Shown: positions 18,298 through 28,579, counted from the stretch's first letter. The stretch: DNA of 64,000 nt from Lactobacillus laiwuensis (GCF_019972835.1 NZ_BPPB01000001.1:124001-188000), one strand, 5' to 3'. Numbers and translations are program-made. The notes: a model not told the origin generated them from the sequence alone.

Positions 18298-20073
18298 ATG
18301 ATGAAAGAAAAAAATTTTTTATGCTCCATCGGTATTATAGCCACATGCGCCATGGCTCTGGTTGGTTGTAATAAAGGAAATAAAAGCAATAATGAGGACA
18401 GTTCGAAGGAAGCAAGTAAATTTCCAAATGCTTTGCCAAAAAAGGAAACAAAGCAAGGAGGAACTGTTAGAGTTGCCGTTGAGACAGATACGCCTTTTAC
18501 AGGAATATTTACTGATGAATTAAGCGTAACTGCGACTGATGCAGATGTTGCTTCGCCAGGTGAAGAATCTTTGTTTTATACTGATGATAACTACAAAATA
18601 AATGATAAAGGTCCAGCAACAATGAGGCTGGATCAAAAAAATAAAACTATAACTATTACAATCAAAAAAGGGGTTAAGTGGTCAGACGGCAAACAAGTAG
18701 TTGCCAAGGATATGGCATATCCTTATGAAATATTGGCTAATAAATACACTAAAGCTCAGAGATATTCTACTAAAATGGAAGTTCTAAAAGGAATGAAAGA
18801 ATATCATGAGGGTAAAGCTAAGAAAATTTCAGGAATTGAATTGCCGGATGGTGATAATGGTCGCAAAATGATATTACATTTTTCCTATATGACACCAGGA
18901 ATGGCCTTTAGTGGTAATGACTATTATTGGGAATCAGCTTCACCATATCATTATTTAAAGGATGTACCTTTTAGCAAACTCGAGTCTTCAGATAAAGTTA
19001 GAAAAAGACCAATATATTTTGGACCTTATAAGTTAGATAAACTAGTTCGTGGACAGTCAGCTACATGGGTACCAAACAAATATTATTGGCAAGGCAAACC
19101 AAAACTGGATAAAATTATTTATCAAGTTGTTTCTCCTAATTCTACTTCTCAGGCAATTAAATCACATAAGTTTGATATTGCCCAAGTTATTAATGCTCAG
19201 TGGAAACAAGTAAAAGATACTAAAGATGTGAGGTTCATTGCTGAAATTCCTTTATATTATTCATACCTAGGGTTTAAGGTCGGCAAGTTTGATGCTAAAA
19301 AGGGTAAAAATGTTATGAATCCTCATAGCAAAATGAATAATAAAGCGTTAAGGCAAGCTATTGGTTATGCCATGAATGTGGAGGATGTCAATAAACGTTA
19401 TAATAATAATCTGAGTTTCAGGATTCCAACATTAATACCAAAGCAATATGGTGATGTATATAATAAAAATGTTAAAGGCTTTACTTATAACTTAAAAAAG
19501 GCTAATGAACTTTTAGATAAAGCTGGTTATAAGAAAAAAGGCAAATGGCGCGTGCAGCCCAATGGTAAGCCTTTAAAAATCAACTTTTTAGCCATGTCGG
19601 GTGATGCTACACAAGGACCAATTATACAAAATTACTTGCAACAGTGGCATAAAATTGGGCTAAATGTTGGTCTTCTAAATGGTCGGTTGACAGAACGTAA
19701 CTCATTTTATGATAAAGTTCAAAACGATAATCCTCAAGTAGACATGTTCCTAGGAGCATGGGGTCTTTCCACGGAACCATCACCTAATGGATTGTATAGT
19801 GAAGGTGGCCCCGCTAACTATACTAGGTTTGTTACTCCGGAAAATAATAAATTGATTAAGGAGATTGACTCTGCTAAAGCATTTAACCATAAATATCGTG
19901 TTGAGAAATTTCATGAATGGCAACAGTATATGTTTGACCAGGCTTATGTCATACCTATTTTTAATGCATATAAAATTAAGGCGGTTAATAATAAATTAAC
20001 TGGTTTATCACTAAAACCTTCTGAAACAAATAACGGTCATCCAATATGGTACAAAGTTGGTTACGCTAAATAA
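18298..20073 (+). CDS. oppA: Oligopeptide-binding lipoprotein OppA, copy 3
   Basis: Third SBP family 5 lipoprotein, 591 residues. Tandem ATGs at 18298 and 18301 follow AAGGAG (18286-18291); either gives a signal peptide with lipobox LVGC. Long upstream in-frame sequence back to 18223 has no RBS and would spoil the signal. The same blocks as copies 1 and 2 are present ('YFGPYKLDKLVRGQSATWVPN', 'RQAIGYAMNVEDV'), with more substitutions, so it seems the older split. Separated from copy 2 by an IS remnant and two terminator hairpins, it is likely independently transcribed. Confidence 0.95.
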   Translation: MMKEKNFLCSIGIIATCAMALVGCNKGNKSNNEDSSKEASKFPNALPKKETKQGGTVRVAVETDTPFTGIFTDELSVTATDADVASPGEESLFYTDDNYKINDKGPATMRLDQKNKTITITIKKGVKWSDGKQVVAKDMAYPYEILANKYTKAQRYSTKMEVLKGMKEYHEGKAKKISGIELPDGDNGRKMILHFSYMTPGMAFSGNDYYWESASPYHYLKDVPFSKLESSDKVRKRPIYFGPYKLDKLVRGQSATWVPNKYYWQGKPKLDKIIYQVVSPNSTSQAIKSHKFDIAQVINAQWKQVKDTKDVRFIAEIPLYYSYLGFKVGKFDAKKGKNVMNPHSKMNNKALRQAIGYAMNVEDVNKRYNNNLSFRIPTLIPKQYGDVYNKNVKGFTYNLKKANELLDKAGYKKKGKWRVQPNGKPLKINFLAMSGDATQGPIIQNYLQQWHKIGLNVGLLNGRLTERNSFYDKVQNDNPQVDMFLGAWGLSTEPSPNGLYSEGGPANYTRFVTPENNKLIKEIDSAKAFNHKYRVEKFHEWQQYMFDQAYVIPIFNAYKIKAVNNKLTGLSLKPSETNNGHPIWYKVGYAK

Positions 20074-20097
20074 AAGTTAATTGATACGCTAAATTAG

Positions 20098-20136
20098 AAA
20101 ACTATTGTCATTTGCGGACAATAGTTTTCTTTTTTA
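20098..20136 (+). terminator. Intrinsic terminator of oppA3
   Basis: AAAACTATTGTC / GACAATAGTTTT stem (12 bp), 7-base loop, then T-rich tail. Confidence 0.93.
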
Positions 20137-20147
20137 ACGTTAAAAAC

Positions 20148-20156
20148 TGGTATAAT
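20148..20156 (+). promoter_or_regulatory. Extended -10 promoter of rnc-smc-ftsY
   Basis: TGG-TATAAT forms a perfect extended -10 element, 24 bases before the rnc start and just after the oppA3 terminator. Confidence 0.7.
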
Positions 20157-20180
20157 TTAGATTGTTAAGGAGTTGAACAA

Positions 20181-20867
20181 ATGGTTAGTACCAAATTCAT
20201 TAAACGATTAGATACAAAATACAAAATTAGATTTAACAATCCAAAATTATTAGAAGAGGCTTTTACTCATTCTTCTTATGCTAACGAACATCCTGAAAAT
20301 GGAACTCGGGATTATGAAAAATTGGAGTTCTTGGGGGATGCAGTTCTGGAATTAGCAATTTCTGATTACCTTTACCGTAATTTTAGAAATCTTAATGAAG
20401 GTGAATTAACTAGAATGCGGTCAAATATTGTTGATACTGAAGGTTTTGCAGAATTTGCCCAGAAATTTGGTTTTCCGGCTGAGATTAATCTAGGTCATGG
20501 TGAGGAAAAAGCAGGTGCACGTTCTCGCAAAACTCTTTTAGAAGATGTTTTTGAAGCTTTTAATGGAGCGCTTTTTCTTGATCAAGGCATGGAAGCAGTT
20601 GAGCATTTTTTGAGTTTAACCGTATACCCATTAATTGATGCTGGCAAATTTGATGCATCAAGAGATTATAAAACAGACCTACAAGAATTATTGCAACAAG
20701 ATGGACCGGTTAAGATTGAGTATGAGGTTTTAAAAGAAGAGCAACTGCCATCTAATTTTACCGTTCAGTTAGTTGTTAATGGAAAAGTGTTGTCCGAGGG
20801 ACAGGGCCATAATAAAAAAGCTGCTGAACAAGAAGCAGCCAAAAGTGCTCTTGGTAAGCTCAATTAG
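20181..20867 (+). CDS. rnc: Ribonuclease III
   Basis: Double-stranded RNA endonuclease that matures rRNA and degrades structured RNA. At 228 residues it has the RNase III signature 'YEKLEFLGDAVLELAISDYL' near 42-61 and the second acidic cluster 'LLEDVFEAFNGALFLDQG' near 117. A C-terminal dsRNA-binding domain ends 'GHNKKAAEQEAAKSALGKLN'. AAGGAG precedes the ATG. Directly followed by smc, as in Bacillus. Confidence 0.97.
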   Translation: MVSTKFIKRLDTKYKIRFNNPKLLEEAFTHSSYANEHPENGTRDYEKLEFLGDAVLELAISDYLYRNFRNLNEGELTRMRSNIVDTEGFAEFAQKFGFPAEINLGHGEEKAGARSRKTLLEDVFEAFNGALFLDQGMEAVEHFLSLTVYPLIDAGKFDASRDYKTDLQELLQQDGPVKIEYEVLKEEQLPSNFTVQLVVNGKVLSEGQGHNKKAAEQEAAKSALGKLN

Positions 20868-20879
20868 GGAGATGAGTGC

Positions 20880-23800
20880 GTGCCACTAACAGAACTGATA
20901 ATTGACGGCTTCAAATCTTTTGCCGAAAAAACAAAAATTAAATTTGATGCAGGTATTACTGGCATAGTTGGCCCCAATGGTAGTGGTAAGAGTAATATTA
21001 CTGAAGCGATCAGATGGGTCATGGGCGAATCCAGTGCTAAATCATTGCGTGGCTCAAACATGAAAGATGTTATTTTTGCCGGGAGTGAATTTCGCCAGCC
21101 AGCAAATCATGCAGAAGTTTCTCTAATTTTTAACAATAAAAAGCATGAACTAAATTTTAAGGAAGAACAAGTTGTTGTAACTCGACGGATTTTAAGATCT
21201 GGAGATAATGAGTACTTAATCAATAAAAAAAGTGTCAGACAAAAGGATATACGCGCTCTATTCTTAGACTCGGGCATTTCGCAAGACAGTTTAGCAATTA
21301 TTTCTCAAGGACGTGTGGATCAAATACTAAATTCCCGTCCGGAAGAACGACGTTTACTATTTGAAGAAGCAGCTGGTGTACTTCATTTTAAAAGACAAAA
21401 AGAAGAAGCCAAAGTTCAGTTGGAACAGACTACTGATAATTTAGTGCGGATCAACGACCTTGTAAAAGAGTTAGAGCAGAGAATTGAACCGCTTCACGAA
21501 CAAAGTTCTTTAGCTAAAGAATATCAGTTTCAGAAAAAAGGCCTGGATCGGGAACTAAAAACTTTATTAGCATTTGAAATTCAGGATTTAGATAGCCAAA
21601 AGGACGAAGAACAGGAGAAAGCTGACGAGAATCAGGCACTGTTATCAAAGCTTGATCGAGAAGTAAGAGATTCTCAAGCAGCTGTGGCAACTAAAAGAAA
21701 AGAATATCAAACTTTAAATAATCAAAGAGATAACATTCAAAATGATTTACTTTCTTTAACCAAAAAGCTTTCTGAAATTAATACCAATTTGCAAGTTGCG
21801 GAACAGTCTAAACAATATAGTGCAGCGACAAAAAAAGAATACCAAACTGAGTTGATTGAATTAAAAAAACAATTATCAGCTAGTGAACATGATAAGATTA
21901 GTCTGCTTGAAAAGGAGAGTAATTTAAAAAATGAGCAACAGAAGCTAAATGATAAAAGAACTGAACTCTGTGCGCAGTTAAAAGAAGATCCTGAACAGCT
22001 AAACCAAGATTTGGAGCAGCTTAGGGCAGATTATATTCAATTTTTACAAGATCAAACTTCTAACAATAATGAAATAGTTTATTTAAACTCAGAGTTGAAA
22101 AAACTTTCGGATAATAGCCAACTTCAAACAGAAAATGTTGTAGAAGAACTAAAAAAAGAAACAACTGAGCTTGAACGGCTTAAGGCTGAAGGAAAAACAC
22201 TTAAAGAAAACTGTCAGGTTGAAAAGCAGAAGATTGCCGATCTTACTAGGGAGCAAGAAACAAGCCAAAAAATTTTGACGTCGCTTCAAGAATCGTTAAC
22301 GACCAAAAAACAACGTTTTAGTCAATTAAATGCGCGTTATGAAGCTTTGGAAAATATACGCAAACGTCATGAAGGCTATTTTTACGGAGTAAAAAACGTT
22401 TTAAATAATATATCCGCTTATCCTGGAGTAGTTGGAGCAGTGGGAGAATTAATTACTTTTCCTGCCAAATATGAAGCTGCAATGGCAACAGCTTTGGGTA
22501 ATGGGGTTCAAGATTTAGTCACTAAAACAAAACTAGATGCTCGGGATGCTATTAACAAATTAAAAGAAAATCATGCGGGGCGTGCTACTTTCCTGCCACT
22601 TGATGGATTAAGGGAATATACAATACCTTCTTCAACTGTTAATACAATTTCTTCTTTTACTGGTTTTCAAGGTATTGCAAGCGAAATAGTTAAAAGTTTA
22701 CCAAATCAAAACATTGCTCCGGCAATTAATTATCTCCTTGGAAATACCATCATTGTCGATACGATAAGCAATGCTATGAAGATAAGACAACGCGTTTCTC
22801 GCTATCGTATTGTGACTCTTGATGGAGATGTTATATCACCTGGTGGTTCAATGACAGGAGGAGTGCGTAATCAAAAAAGTAATTCCCCACTTCAAACAAC
22901 TGCTGAGCTGAGTCAATTAAGACAAAATATTAATGATTTGCAAGCAAAAATTAAGAATGAGCAGTCTCAGTTAGGTGAAGCTATAAGCAAAAATGACGTT
23001 TTAACTAAGCAGCTAAATGATGTGAGATCGAAATTGCAAAATCTTAAACAAGAATTAGGTGAAGCAGTTCTTTCATATCAAAACCAAGAAAAAGAAGTAA
23101 ATAGGTTAAAGGCTGCGAATAGTTTGTTTGAACATCAAAAGGAAGAACGCAACCAGGAAATTGCTGAAACTAAGAATAAGATTAAGTCTGCTGAAAAAAA
23201 GAAAGAAGAACTGCAGGAGAAAATACTTCAGCAAAAACAACACATTAGTGAATTGCAATTACGCATAAAAAACTTTTCTGAGCTGAATCAAGAAATTCAA
23301 GAAAAGTTAAGCGAACTTGATCCGCAAATAGCCGTTTATGCTAATAAGTTGGAAAACGTGGCAAAGCAAAAATCTGATAAAAAGAATGAATTAAAGCAGT
23401 TTCAAAACCAAATTAATACTTTGTCCCAAAAGTTAAAAGAACTAAATCAAAATGATGTGCTCAGTGACGAAAAGAAAATGAACTTTGATCGCGAAAATAA
23501 AGAGGGCATTGCAAAAAAGAAAAATTTGCAGGAACAACTTAATAATTTAAGTTCTAAATTAGGGCAGTATGATGCTAAAATTAACCAACTTGATCAGGTA
23601 GCTAGTCGCAATTATGAACTTCGCAAAGATGCTGCTGCAGAACAAAAAGATTTTTCTGTAAAAATTGCACAGTTGAATAGCCAAATAGATCAACGTCTAG
23701 ATACTTTAAACACGGAATATTCACTAACATATGAGGCCGCATTGAATCAAGCCGAAACAGAAAATAACGAGACCAATAGGACACAGCTTCAAAAGAATGT

Positions 23801-24443
23801 GAAATTGCATCGCATGTCTATTGCAGATATTGGCCCAGTTAATCTAAAGTCCATTGAAGAATATGAAAATGTCAAAAAACGTTATGACTTCCTTAATGCA
23901 CAACAAAATGATTTGTTAAAGGGTCGAGACAATTTAGAAAAATCGATGTCAGAACTTGATCAAGAAGTATGTAGTCGCTTTAGTAAAACCTTTACAGACG
24001 TCGCCAATAGTTTTACTGAATTGTTTCCGGTAGTTTTTGGTGGTGGCAATGCCAAATTAGTTTTGACTAATCCTGAAGACTTATTGAACACAGGTGTTGA
24101 AATTATTGCTCAACCGCCGGGTAAAAAGTTGCAAAGACTCAGCTTATTATCAGGTGGAGAAAGGGCACTGACAGCAATTACATTGCTGTTTGCTATGCTC
24201 AAAGTCAAACCAGTGCCATTTTGTGTACTAGATGAAGTAGAAGCAGCACTTGATGATGCAAACGTCACACGCTTTGCACATTTCTTAGAAGAATATGATA
24301 TGCATACACAATTTATTGTAATAACACATAGAAGAGGAACAATGGAAAAAGCAGACCAACTTTATGGTGTTGTCATGCAGGAATCAGGGGTGTCACAAGT
24401 GTTGTCCGTATCACTAAAAGAATTAAAAAATGAGGTGAAATAA
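20880..24443 (+). CDS. smc: Chromosome segregation ATPase SMC
   Basis: Condensin core protein, 1187 residues. Walker A GPNGSGKSN near 31; long coiled coils about 170-500 and 680-1030, very rich in K, E, Q, N; a hinge domain in between (about 515-640, 'GVVGAVGELI', 'GGSMTGG'). ABC signature LLSGGERALTAI is near 1089 and Walker B VLDEVEAALDDAN near 1115. The start is GTG at 20880 with GGGAGATGAG upstream, 12 bases after rnc. It works with ScpA and ScpB, which are not in the window. Confidence 0.97.
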   Translation: MPLTELIIDGFKSFAEKTKIKFDAGITGIVGPNGSGKSNITEAIRWVMGESSAKSLRGSNMKDVIFAGSEFRQPANHAEVSLIFNNKKHELNFKEEQVVVTRRILRSGDNEYLINKKSVRQKDIRALFLDSGISQDSLAIISQGRVDQILNSRPEERRLLFEEAAGVLHFKRQKEEAKVQLEQTTDNLVRINDLVKELEQRIEPLHEQSSLAKEYQFQKKGLDRELKTLLAFEIQDLDSQKDEEQEKADENQALLSKLDREVRDSQAAVATKRKEYQTLNNQRDNIQNDLLSLTKKLSEINTNLQVAEQSKQYSAATKKEYQTELIELKKQLSASEHDKISLLEKESNLKNEQQKLNDKRTELCAQLKEDPEQLNQDLEQLRADYIQFLQDQTSNNNEIVYLNSELKKLSDNSQLQTENVVEELKKETTELERLKAEGKTLKENCQVEKQKIADLTREQETSQKILTSLQESLTTKKQRFSQLNARYEALENIRKRHEGYFYGVKNVLNNISAYPGVVGAVGELITFPAKYEAAMATALGNGVQDLVTKTKLDARDAINKLKENHAGRATFLPLDGLREYTIPSSTVNTISSFTGFQGIASEIVKSLPNQNIAPAINYLLGNTIIVDTISNAMKIRQRVSRYRIVTLDGDVISPGGSMTGGVRNQKSNSPLQTTAELSQLRQNINDLQAKIKNEQSQLGEAISKNDVLTKQLNDVRSKLQNLKQELGEAVLSYQNQEKEVNRLKAANSLFEHQKEERNQEIAETKNKIKSAEKKKEELQEKILQQKQHISELQLRIKNFSELNQEIQEKLSELDPQIAVYANKLENVAKQKSDKKNELKQFQNQINTLSQKLKELNQNDVLSDEKKMNFDRENKEGIAKKKNLQEQLNNLSSKLGQYDAKINQLDQVASRNYELRKDAAAEQKDFSVKIAQLNSQIDQRLDTLNTEYSLTYEAALNQAETENNETNRTQLQKNVKLHRMSIADIGPVNLKSIEEYENVKKRYDFLNAQQNDLLKGRDNLEKSMSELDQEVCSRFSKTFTDVANSFTELFPVVFGGGNAKLVLTNPEDLLNTGVEIIAQPPGKKLQRLSLLSGGERALTAITLLFAMLKVKPVPFCVLDEVEAALDDANVTRFAHFLEEYDMHTQFIVITHRRGTMEKADQLYGVVMQESGVSQVLSVSLKELKNEVK

Positions 24444-24445
24444 CA

Positions 24446-25627
24446 GTGGGTTTATTTGATAAGATAAAAAAATCTTTATTTGGTGAAGAGAATGGTAAAG
24501 TTACTGATGATTCGCAGAATCAATCAGAAAAAGAGCAACAAGAATCCTCTGAGGAGCTAGAAAATAAGGAAAAGATAACCGCTGAAGAAAAACAAACTTC
24601 AGAAAAGAATGAGTCAGAAAACGAAAATTCGACAGCTTTGCAGGAAAAATCTTTAAAGAAGGAACCTGAAGACGAACCTAATAATGAAAAGCAGAATGAT
24701 ACTGAATTATATGAAAAAGGTCTAGAAAAAACTAATCAGGGCTTTGGAGCCCGGCTGAATCGCTTTTTCGCCCAATTCAGGACTGTTGACGAAGATTTCT
24801 TTGATGACTTGGAAGAACTGCTTATTGAATCTGATGTCGGTTATGAGACTGCCGAAGAATTGACTGACGAACTGCGAGATGAAGCAAAGTTGCAGAAAGC
24901 CAAGTCGCGAGATGATCTGAAAAAAGTTATTGTTGAAAAATTAGTTAATCTTTACGACCAGAGCGGTAATTCCGAAAATGAAAAATTAAAGTCGCATGAC
25001 GATGGCAAACCGAATATCTATCTGTTTGTAGGAGTAAATGGTGCGGGCAAAACTACAACAATCGGAAAATTGGCTAAAAGATTTAAAGATGAAGGGAAGT
25101 CAGTTCTTTTAGCGGCAGCAGATACCTTCAGAGCTGGTGCAGTTGAACAATTATCAGAATGGGGCGAAAGAGTCGGTGTTCCAGTAGTAACTGGAAAGGA
25201 ACAAGCAGACCCTGCTTCAGTTGTTTATGATGCGACTGATAAAGCTCTTAAAGAAAATTATGATTATTTATTAGTGGATACTGCTGGTCGTTTACAAAAT
25301 AAAAAGAATTTAATGAGTGAACTTGAGAAAATTGAACGGACAATTAAAAAGCAAGCTCCAAAAGAGCCAACAGAAACCCTATTAGTTTTAGACGGCTCAA
25401 CTGGTCAAAATGCACTTCTTCAAGCTAAGGATTTTGATAAGACTACCAAATTAACGGGACTGGTATTGACAAAATTGGATGGCTCATCAAAGGGCGGAGT
25501 CGTTTTGGCAATTAGAAATGAGATGAAACTGCCGGTAAAATTAGTTGGTTTGGGTGAAAAAGCTAGCGATTTGGCTGATTTTGATGCCGCAAACTATGCT
25601 GTCGGATTATTTCATGATTTAATTTAA
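24446..25627 (+). CDS. ftsY: Signal recognition particle receptor FtsY
   Basis: SRP receptor GTPase that docks Ffh-ribosome complexes at the membrane. 393 residues: a long acidic, low-complexity A domain (about 10-95, mostly E, K, N, Q), then the N domain ('DEDFFDDLEELLIESDVGYE') and the G domain with GVNGAGKTTTIGKLA near 196, DTAGRL and TKLDGSSKGG. The start is GTG, two bases after the smc stop, with GAGGTG just before. Ends the rnc-smc-ftsY unit. Confidence 0.97.
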   Translation: MGLFDKIKKSLFGEENGKVTDDSQNQSEKEQQESSEELENKEKITAEEKQTSEKNESENENSTALQEKSLKKEPEDEPNNEKQNDTELYEKGLEKTNQGFGARLNRFFAQFRTVDEDFFDDLEELLIESDVGYETAEELTDELRDEAKLQKAKSRDDLKKVIVEKLVNLYDQSGNSENEKLKSHDDGKPNIYLFVGVNGAGKTTTIGKLAKRFKDEGKSVLLAAADTFRAGAVEQLSEWGERVGVPVVTGKEQADPASVVYDATDKALKENYDYLLVDTAGRLQNKKNLMSELEKIERTIKKQAPKEPTETLLVLDGSTGQNALLQAKDFDKTTKLTGLVLTKLDGSSKGGVVLAIRNEMKLPVKLVGLGEKASDLADFDAANYAVGLFHDLI

Positions 25628-25661
25628 GAAGTGATTTTTTAAAGGGAGATATTTATATTTA

Positions 25662-27086
25662 ATGAAAGAATACAGTGCATGTACAACAATTTTAGTAGGT
25701 AAAAAGGCTTCAGTTGATGGTTCGACCATGATTGCTCGTAATGACGACACTTTTCGCCCAATTACACCGCAAAAGTTTATTATCAGACCCGCTGCCAAAA
25801 ATGAATCAGGTCGTAAAATTAAGTCTTGGTTAAATAAGTTTGAATTAGACTTACCTGAAAATGCCCAAGCTGTTCCGGCTGTACCAAATGTTGATTACAA
25901 AAACCGTGGTTATTATGATGAAAGTGGTATTAATCAAGAAAACGTGGCAATGTCATGTACCGAATCAACATACGGTAATGAACGTGCGCTTGCTTTTGAT
26001 CCATTGGTAAAAGATGGTCTTGATGAAGATTGTATGCAGTCAGTTGTTTTGCCTTATATTCATTCTGCTAGAAATGGAGTTGAATATTTAGGCAAACTGA
26101 TCGCTAAATATGGTTCACCGGCAGGTAACTCGGTTCTTTTTGGCGACAAAAATGAGATATGGTATATGGAAATTGTCACCGGTCATCATTGGGTAGCGCA
26201 ACGTATTCCAGATGATGCTTATGCAATTGCTGCAAATCGGGTGTCCATTGAACAAGTAGATTTTGCTGACACAGCAAACTTTATGTGGAGCAAGGGAATT
26301 CAGGAATTTGTTGCCGATCATCACTTAAATGTTGATCATCAAGGTTGGAATTTCCGTCATATTTTTGGTACTTATAGTCAGCAAGATAGGTTTTATAATA
26401 CTAACCGCGTGTGGTACGGTCAAAAATATTTTAATCCTGAAGTTGAACAAGATCCAACGGATGGGGACTTGCCTTTCATTCGTCGTGCAGCTATGAAAAT
26501 AACCAGAGAAGACATTGAATTTGTGCTCGGCAGTCATTACCAAAACACTCCGTATGATCCTTTTGGTAAAGGCACAGATGAAGAGAAGCATCGTTTCCGT
26601 CCAATTGGTTTAAATAGAACGCAAAATTCCCACATTTTACAGATTAGAAATGATGTTGACCCTGATAAGGCAGCAATAATGTGGCTTTGTATTGGTGGAC
26701 CAACTTTCACGCCTTTTGTACCATTCTTTGCTAATATGAATGATACTGATCCTTCTTACAATAACACATCAATGGAATATAATCTTAATGATGCTTGGTG
26801 GTACTACAAATCCTTGGCAGCACTTGTAGAAACGCATTACCCACAGTTTGTTCAACTAGATACTGACTATTTAAATGAGCTTAACCAATATTATCGCAGG
26901 CGTGTAGAAGATGTTATTGCTCAAGCTCAAGGTAAAACTGGTGCAGACTTGACCTCATATTTGACCAGTGCCAATCAAGAAACTGTCGCCTATACTAAAA
27001 AGCGTTCTGAAAAGCTTTGGGCCCAGATGATGATTGATTCAATCAATATGTCTAAATTAACCTTTAATATGGATGAAAATCTGTAA
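25662..27086 (+). CDS. pepD: C69-family dipeptidase PepD
   Basis: Intracellular N-terminal nucleophile dipeptidase of the lactobacillus PepD/PepDA type; hydrolyses a range of dipeptides. At 474 residues, the family start 'SACTTILVGKKASVDGSTM' places the presumed nucleophile at Cys7, which is exposed after removal of a short propeptide in this family. 'ARNDD' near 27 and 'YHxxARNGVEYL'-like segment near 130 fit. AAAGGGAG lies upstream of the ATG, though 13 bases away, a rather long spacing. It sits with opp and an amino acid permease in the same region, consistent with peptide-based nitrogen supply. Confidence 0.93.
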   Translation: MKEYSACTTILVGKKASVDGSTMIARNDDTFRPITPQKFIIRPAAKNESGRKIKSWLNKFELDLPENAQAVPAVPNVDYKNRGYYDESGINQENVAMSCTESTYGNERALAFDPLVKDGLDEDCMQSVVLPYIHSARNGVEYLGKLIAKYGSPAGNSVLFGDKNEIWYMEIVTGHHWVAQRIPDDAYAIAANRVSIEQVDFADTANFMWSKGIQEFVADHHLNVDHQGWNFRHIFGTYSQQDRFYNTNRVWYGQKYFNPEVEQDPTDGDLPFIRRAAMKITREDIEFVLGSHYQNTPYDPFGKGTDEEKHRFRPIGLNRTQNSHILQIRNDVDPDKAAIMWLCIGGPTFTPFVPFFANMNDTDPSYNNTSMEYNLNDAWWYYKSLAALVETHYPQFVQLDTDYLNELNQYYRRRVEDVIAQAQGKTGADLTSYLTSANQETVAYTKKRSEKLWAQMMIDSINMSKLTFNMDENL

Positions 27087-27098
27087 ATCTAATTGTAT

Positions 27099-27132
27099 TA
27101 AAAAAGTCTGGAAAATTTCCAGACTTTTTTAT
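27099..27132. terminator. Bidirectional terminator between pepD and the permease gene
   Basis: AAAAAAGTCTGGAAA / TTTCCAGACTTTTTT is symmetrical, with A-run and T-run on either side, and serves converging transcripts. Confidence 0.93.
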
Positions 27133-27145
27133 CGTGTGGTTAATG

Positions 27146-28579
27146 TCAGTTAGTTAATTTTTTATTCATGGCTGAATGACGAATGCCATAAAGCAAGTAA
27201 ATAAGAATGCCGATTAGAGACCAAATTAACATGTATTTCTTGGCCTGCACATCTAAACCCCAAAATACAGCAAGGGATCCCAAGAATGCCAATAAAGGCA
27301 GCACGGGATACCATGGCATTTTAAATGCCGGATCAGCAATGTCTTTGCCTTCACGTGGACGCAAGCGATAAATTCCTAGAGAAACAAACATGAAAGCAAT
27401 TAGAGTTCCTGCTGAAACTAGCTGTGTTAAGAATGAAAAAGGAATAAACGCTGATATAATAATTGCAATTACTGCGACAGTCCACAGAGAATTTGCAGGA
27501 CGATGATCATCATTCAATTTACCTAGTCCTTTAGGAATCATACCATCGCGACCAAATGAATAAACTAACCGCGAACTAGCCATACAAAGTCCAATCAAAG
27601 CCGTAAACATGCCTAAAATAGCAACGGATTGAACTATAGTGGCAATATGTCCATATCCCGTTTTCCTTAAAGCATATCCTACAGGTTCAGCGGAATTTAA
27701 ATATTGTTGGTAAGGAACCATCCCCACAAGCACCAAGCTAACAGCAACAAATAGCACAACTGCAATTAATAAAGAACCAATAATTCCGCGAGGCATAGTC
27801 TTTTGCGGATTAATAGCTTCTGCTGAGTTGGAAGCAATGGTATCAAAGCCTAAAAATGAAATATAGATCATTGATACCCCAGCATAAATTCCTTGCCAGC
27901 CACCAAAAGGTCCGTGAGCTGTTGGGCGGTAGTGAGGTATAAAAGGAATAAAATTTGCTTTTTTGACTACTGTCAGGCCAACAAATACAAAAAGCAAGAT
28001 TGCCATTACTTTGACCACCACTAGTACATTCTCAACTCGTGAAGCTTTTGAAACTCCAAAACTAACTAAAAAAGCTGCTAGTAAAATTGCCAAAAGAGCC
28101 ACTAAGTCAAACATTCCTCCATTTACGCCTAAAGGATTAGCTAAAGCCGCTGGTAATTTCCAGCCTAAAGGAGCTATTAATGCCCGCAAGTTTGCTGACA
28201 GACCAGAACTTATAAAAGCCATACCAATTAAGTATTCGGCTAAAAGAGCCCAGCCAGAGAACCAGCCCCAAAACTCGCCAAAAATAACGTTGATCCAAGA
28301 ATAAACAGAACCAGCAAAAGGCATTGCCGCTGCCATCTCCGCATAGGCAAATGCCACCATACCGGCTACTATTGAAGCAACTACACAAGATATCGCGACT
28401 GCTGGACCTGTGTGTAATGCGGCTACTTCACCAGGCAAGGTGAAGATTGAGGTTGAAACAATGGTACCCACCCCTAGTGCTAAAAAATCACGAACCCTAA
28501 GAGTTCTAACTAAATGACCGTCTTTTTCCTGATATATTCCAGGATCTTCTTTCCGGTTCATCAATTTCCATAAATTCAC
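27146..28579 (-). CDS. APC-superfamily amino acid permease
   Basis: Cationic amino acid transporter (CAT)-like member of the APC superfamily, about 477 residues and 12 predicted helices. The first helix carries the family motif 'LALGVGTIVSTSIFTLPG', and a later block 'MIYISFLGFDTIASNSAEAINP' is typical of the YfnA/CAT group. I place the start at GTG 28579 (VNLWKLMNRKEDP) because AAGGAG lies nine bases upstream; an ATG-initiated frame to 28699 would run through a hairpin leader and lacks a site. The substrate cannot be told from sequence. It converges with pepD. Confidence 0.85.
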   Translation of the reverse strand: MNLWKLMNRKEDPGIYQEKDGHLVRTLRVRDFLALGVGTIVSTSIFTLPGEVAALHTGPAVAISCVVASIVAGMVAFAYAEMAAAMPFAGSVYSWINVIFGEFWGWFSGWALLAEYLIGMAFISSGLSANLRALIAPLGWKLPAALANPLGVNGGMFDLVALLAILLAAFLVSFGVSKASRVENVLVVVKVMAILLFVFVGLTVVKKANFIPFIPHYRPTAHGPFGGWQGIYAGVSMIYISFLGFDTIASNSAEAINPQKTMPRGIIGSLLIAVVLFVAVSLVLVGMVPYQQYLNSAEPVGYALRKTGYGHIATIVQSVAILGMFTALIGLCMASSRLVYSFGRDGMIPKGLGKLNDDHRPANSLWTVAVIAIIISAFIPFSFLTQLVSAGTLIAFMFVSLGIYRLRPREGKDIADPAFKMPWYPVLPLLAFLGSLAVFWGLDVQAKKYMLIWSLIGILIYLLYGIRHSAMNKKLTN

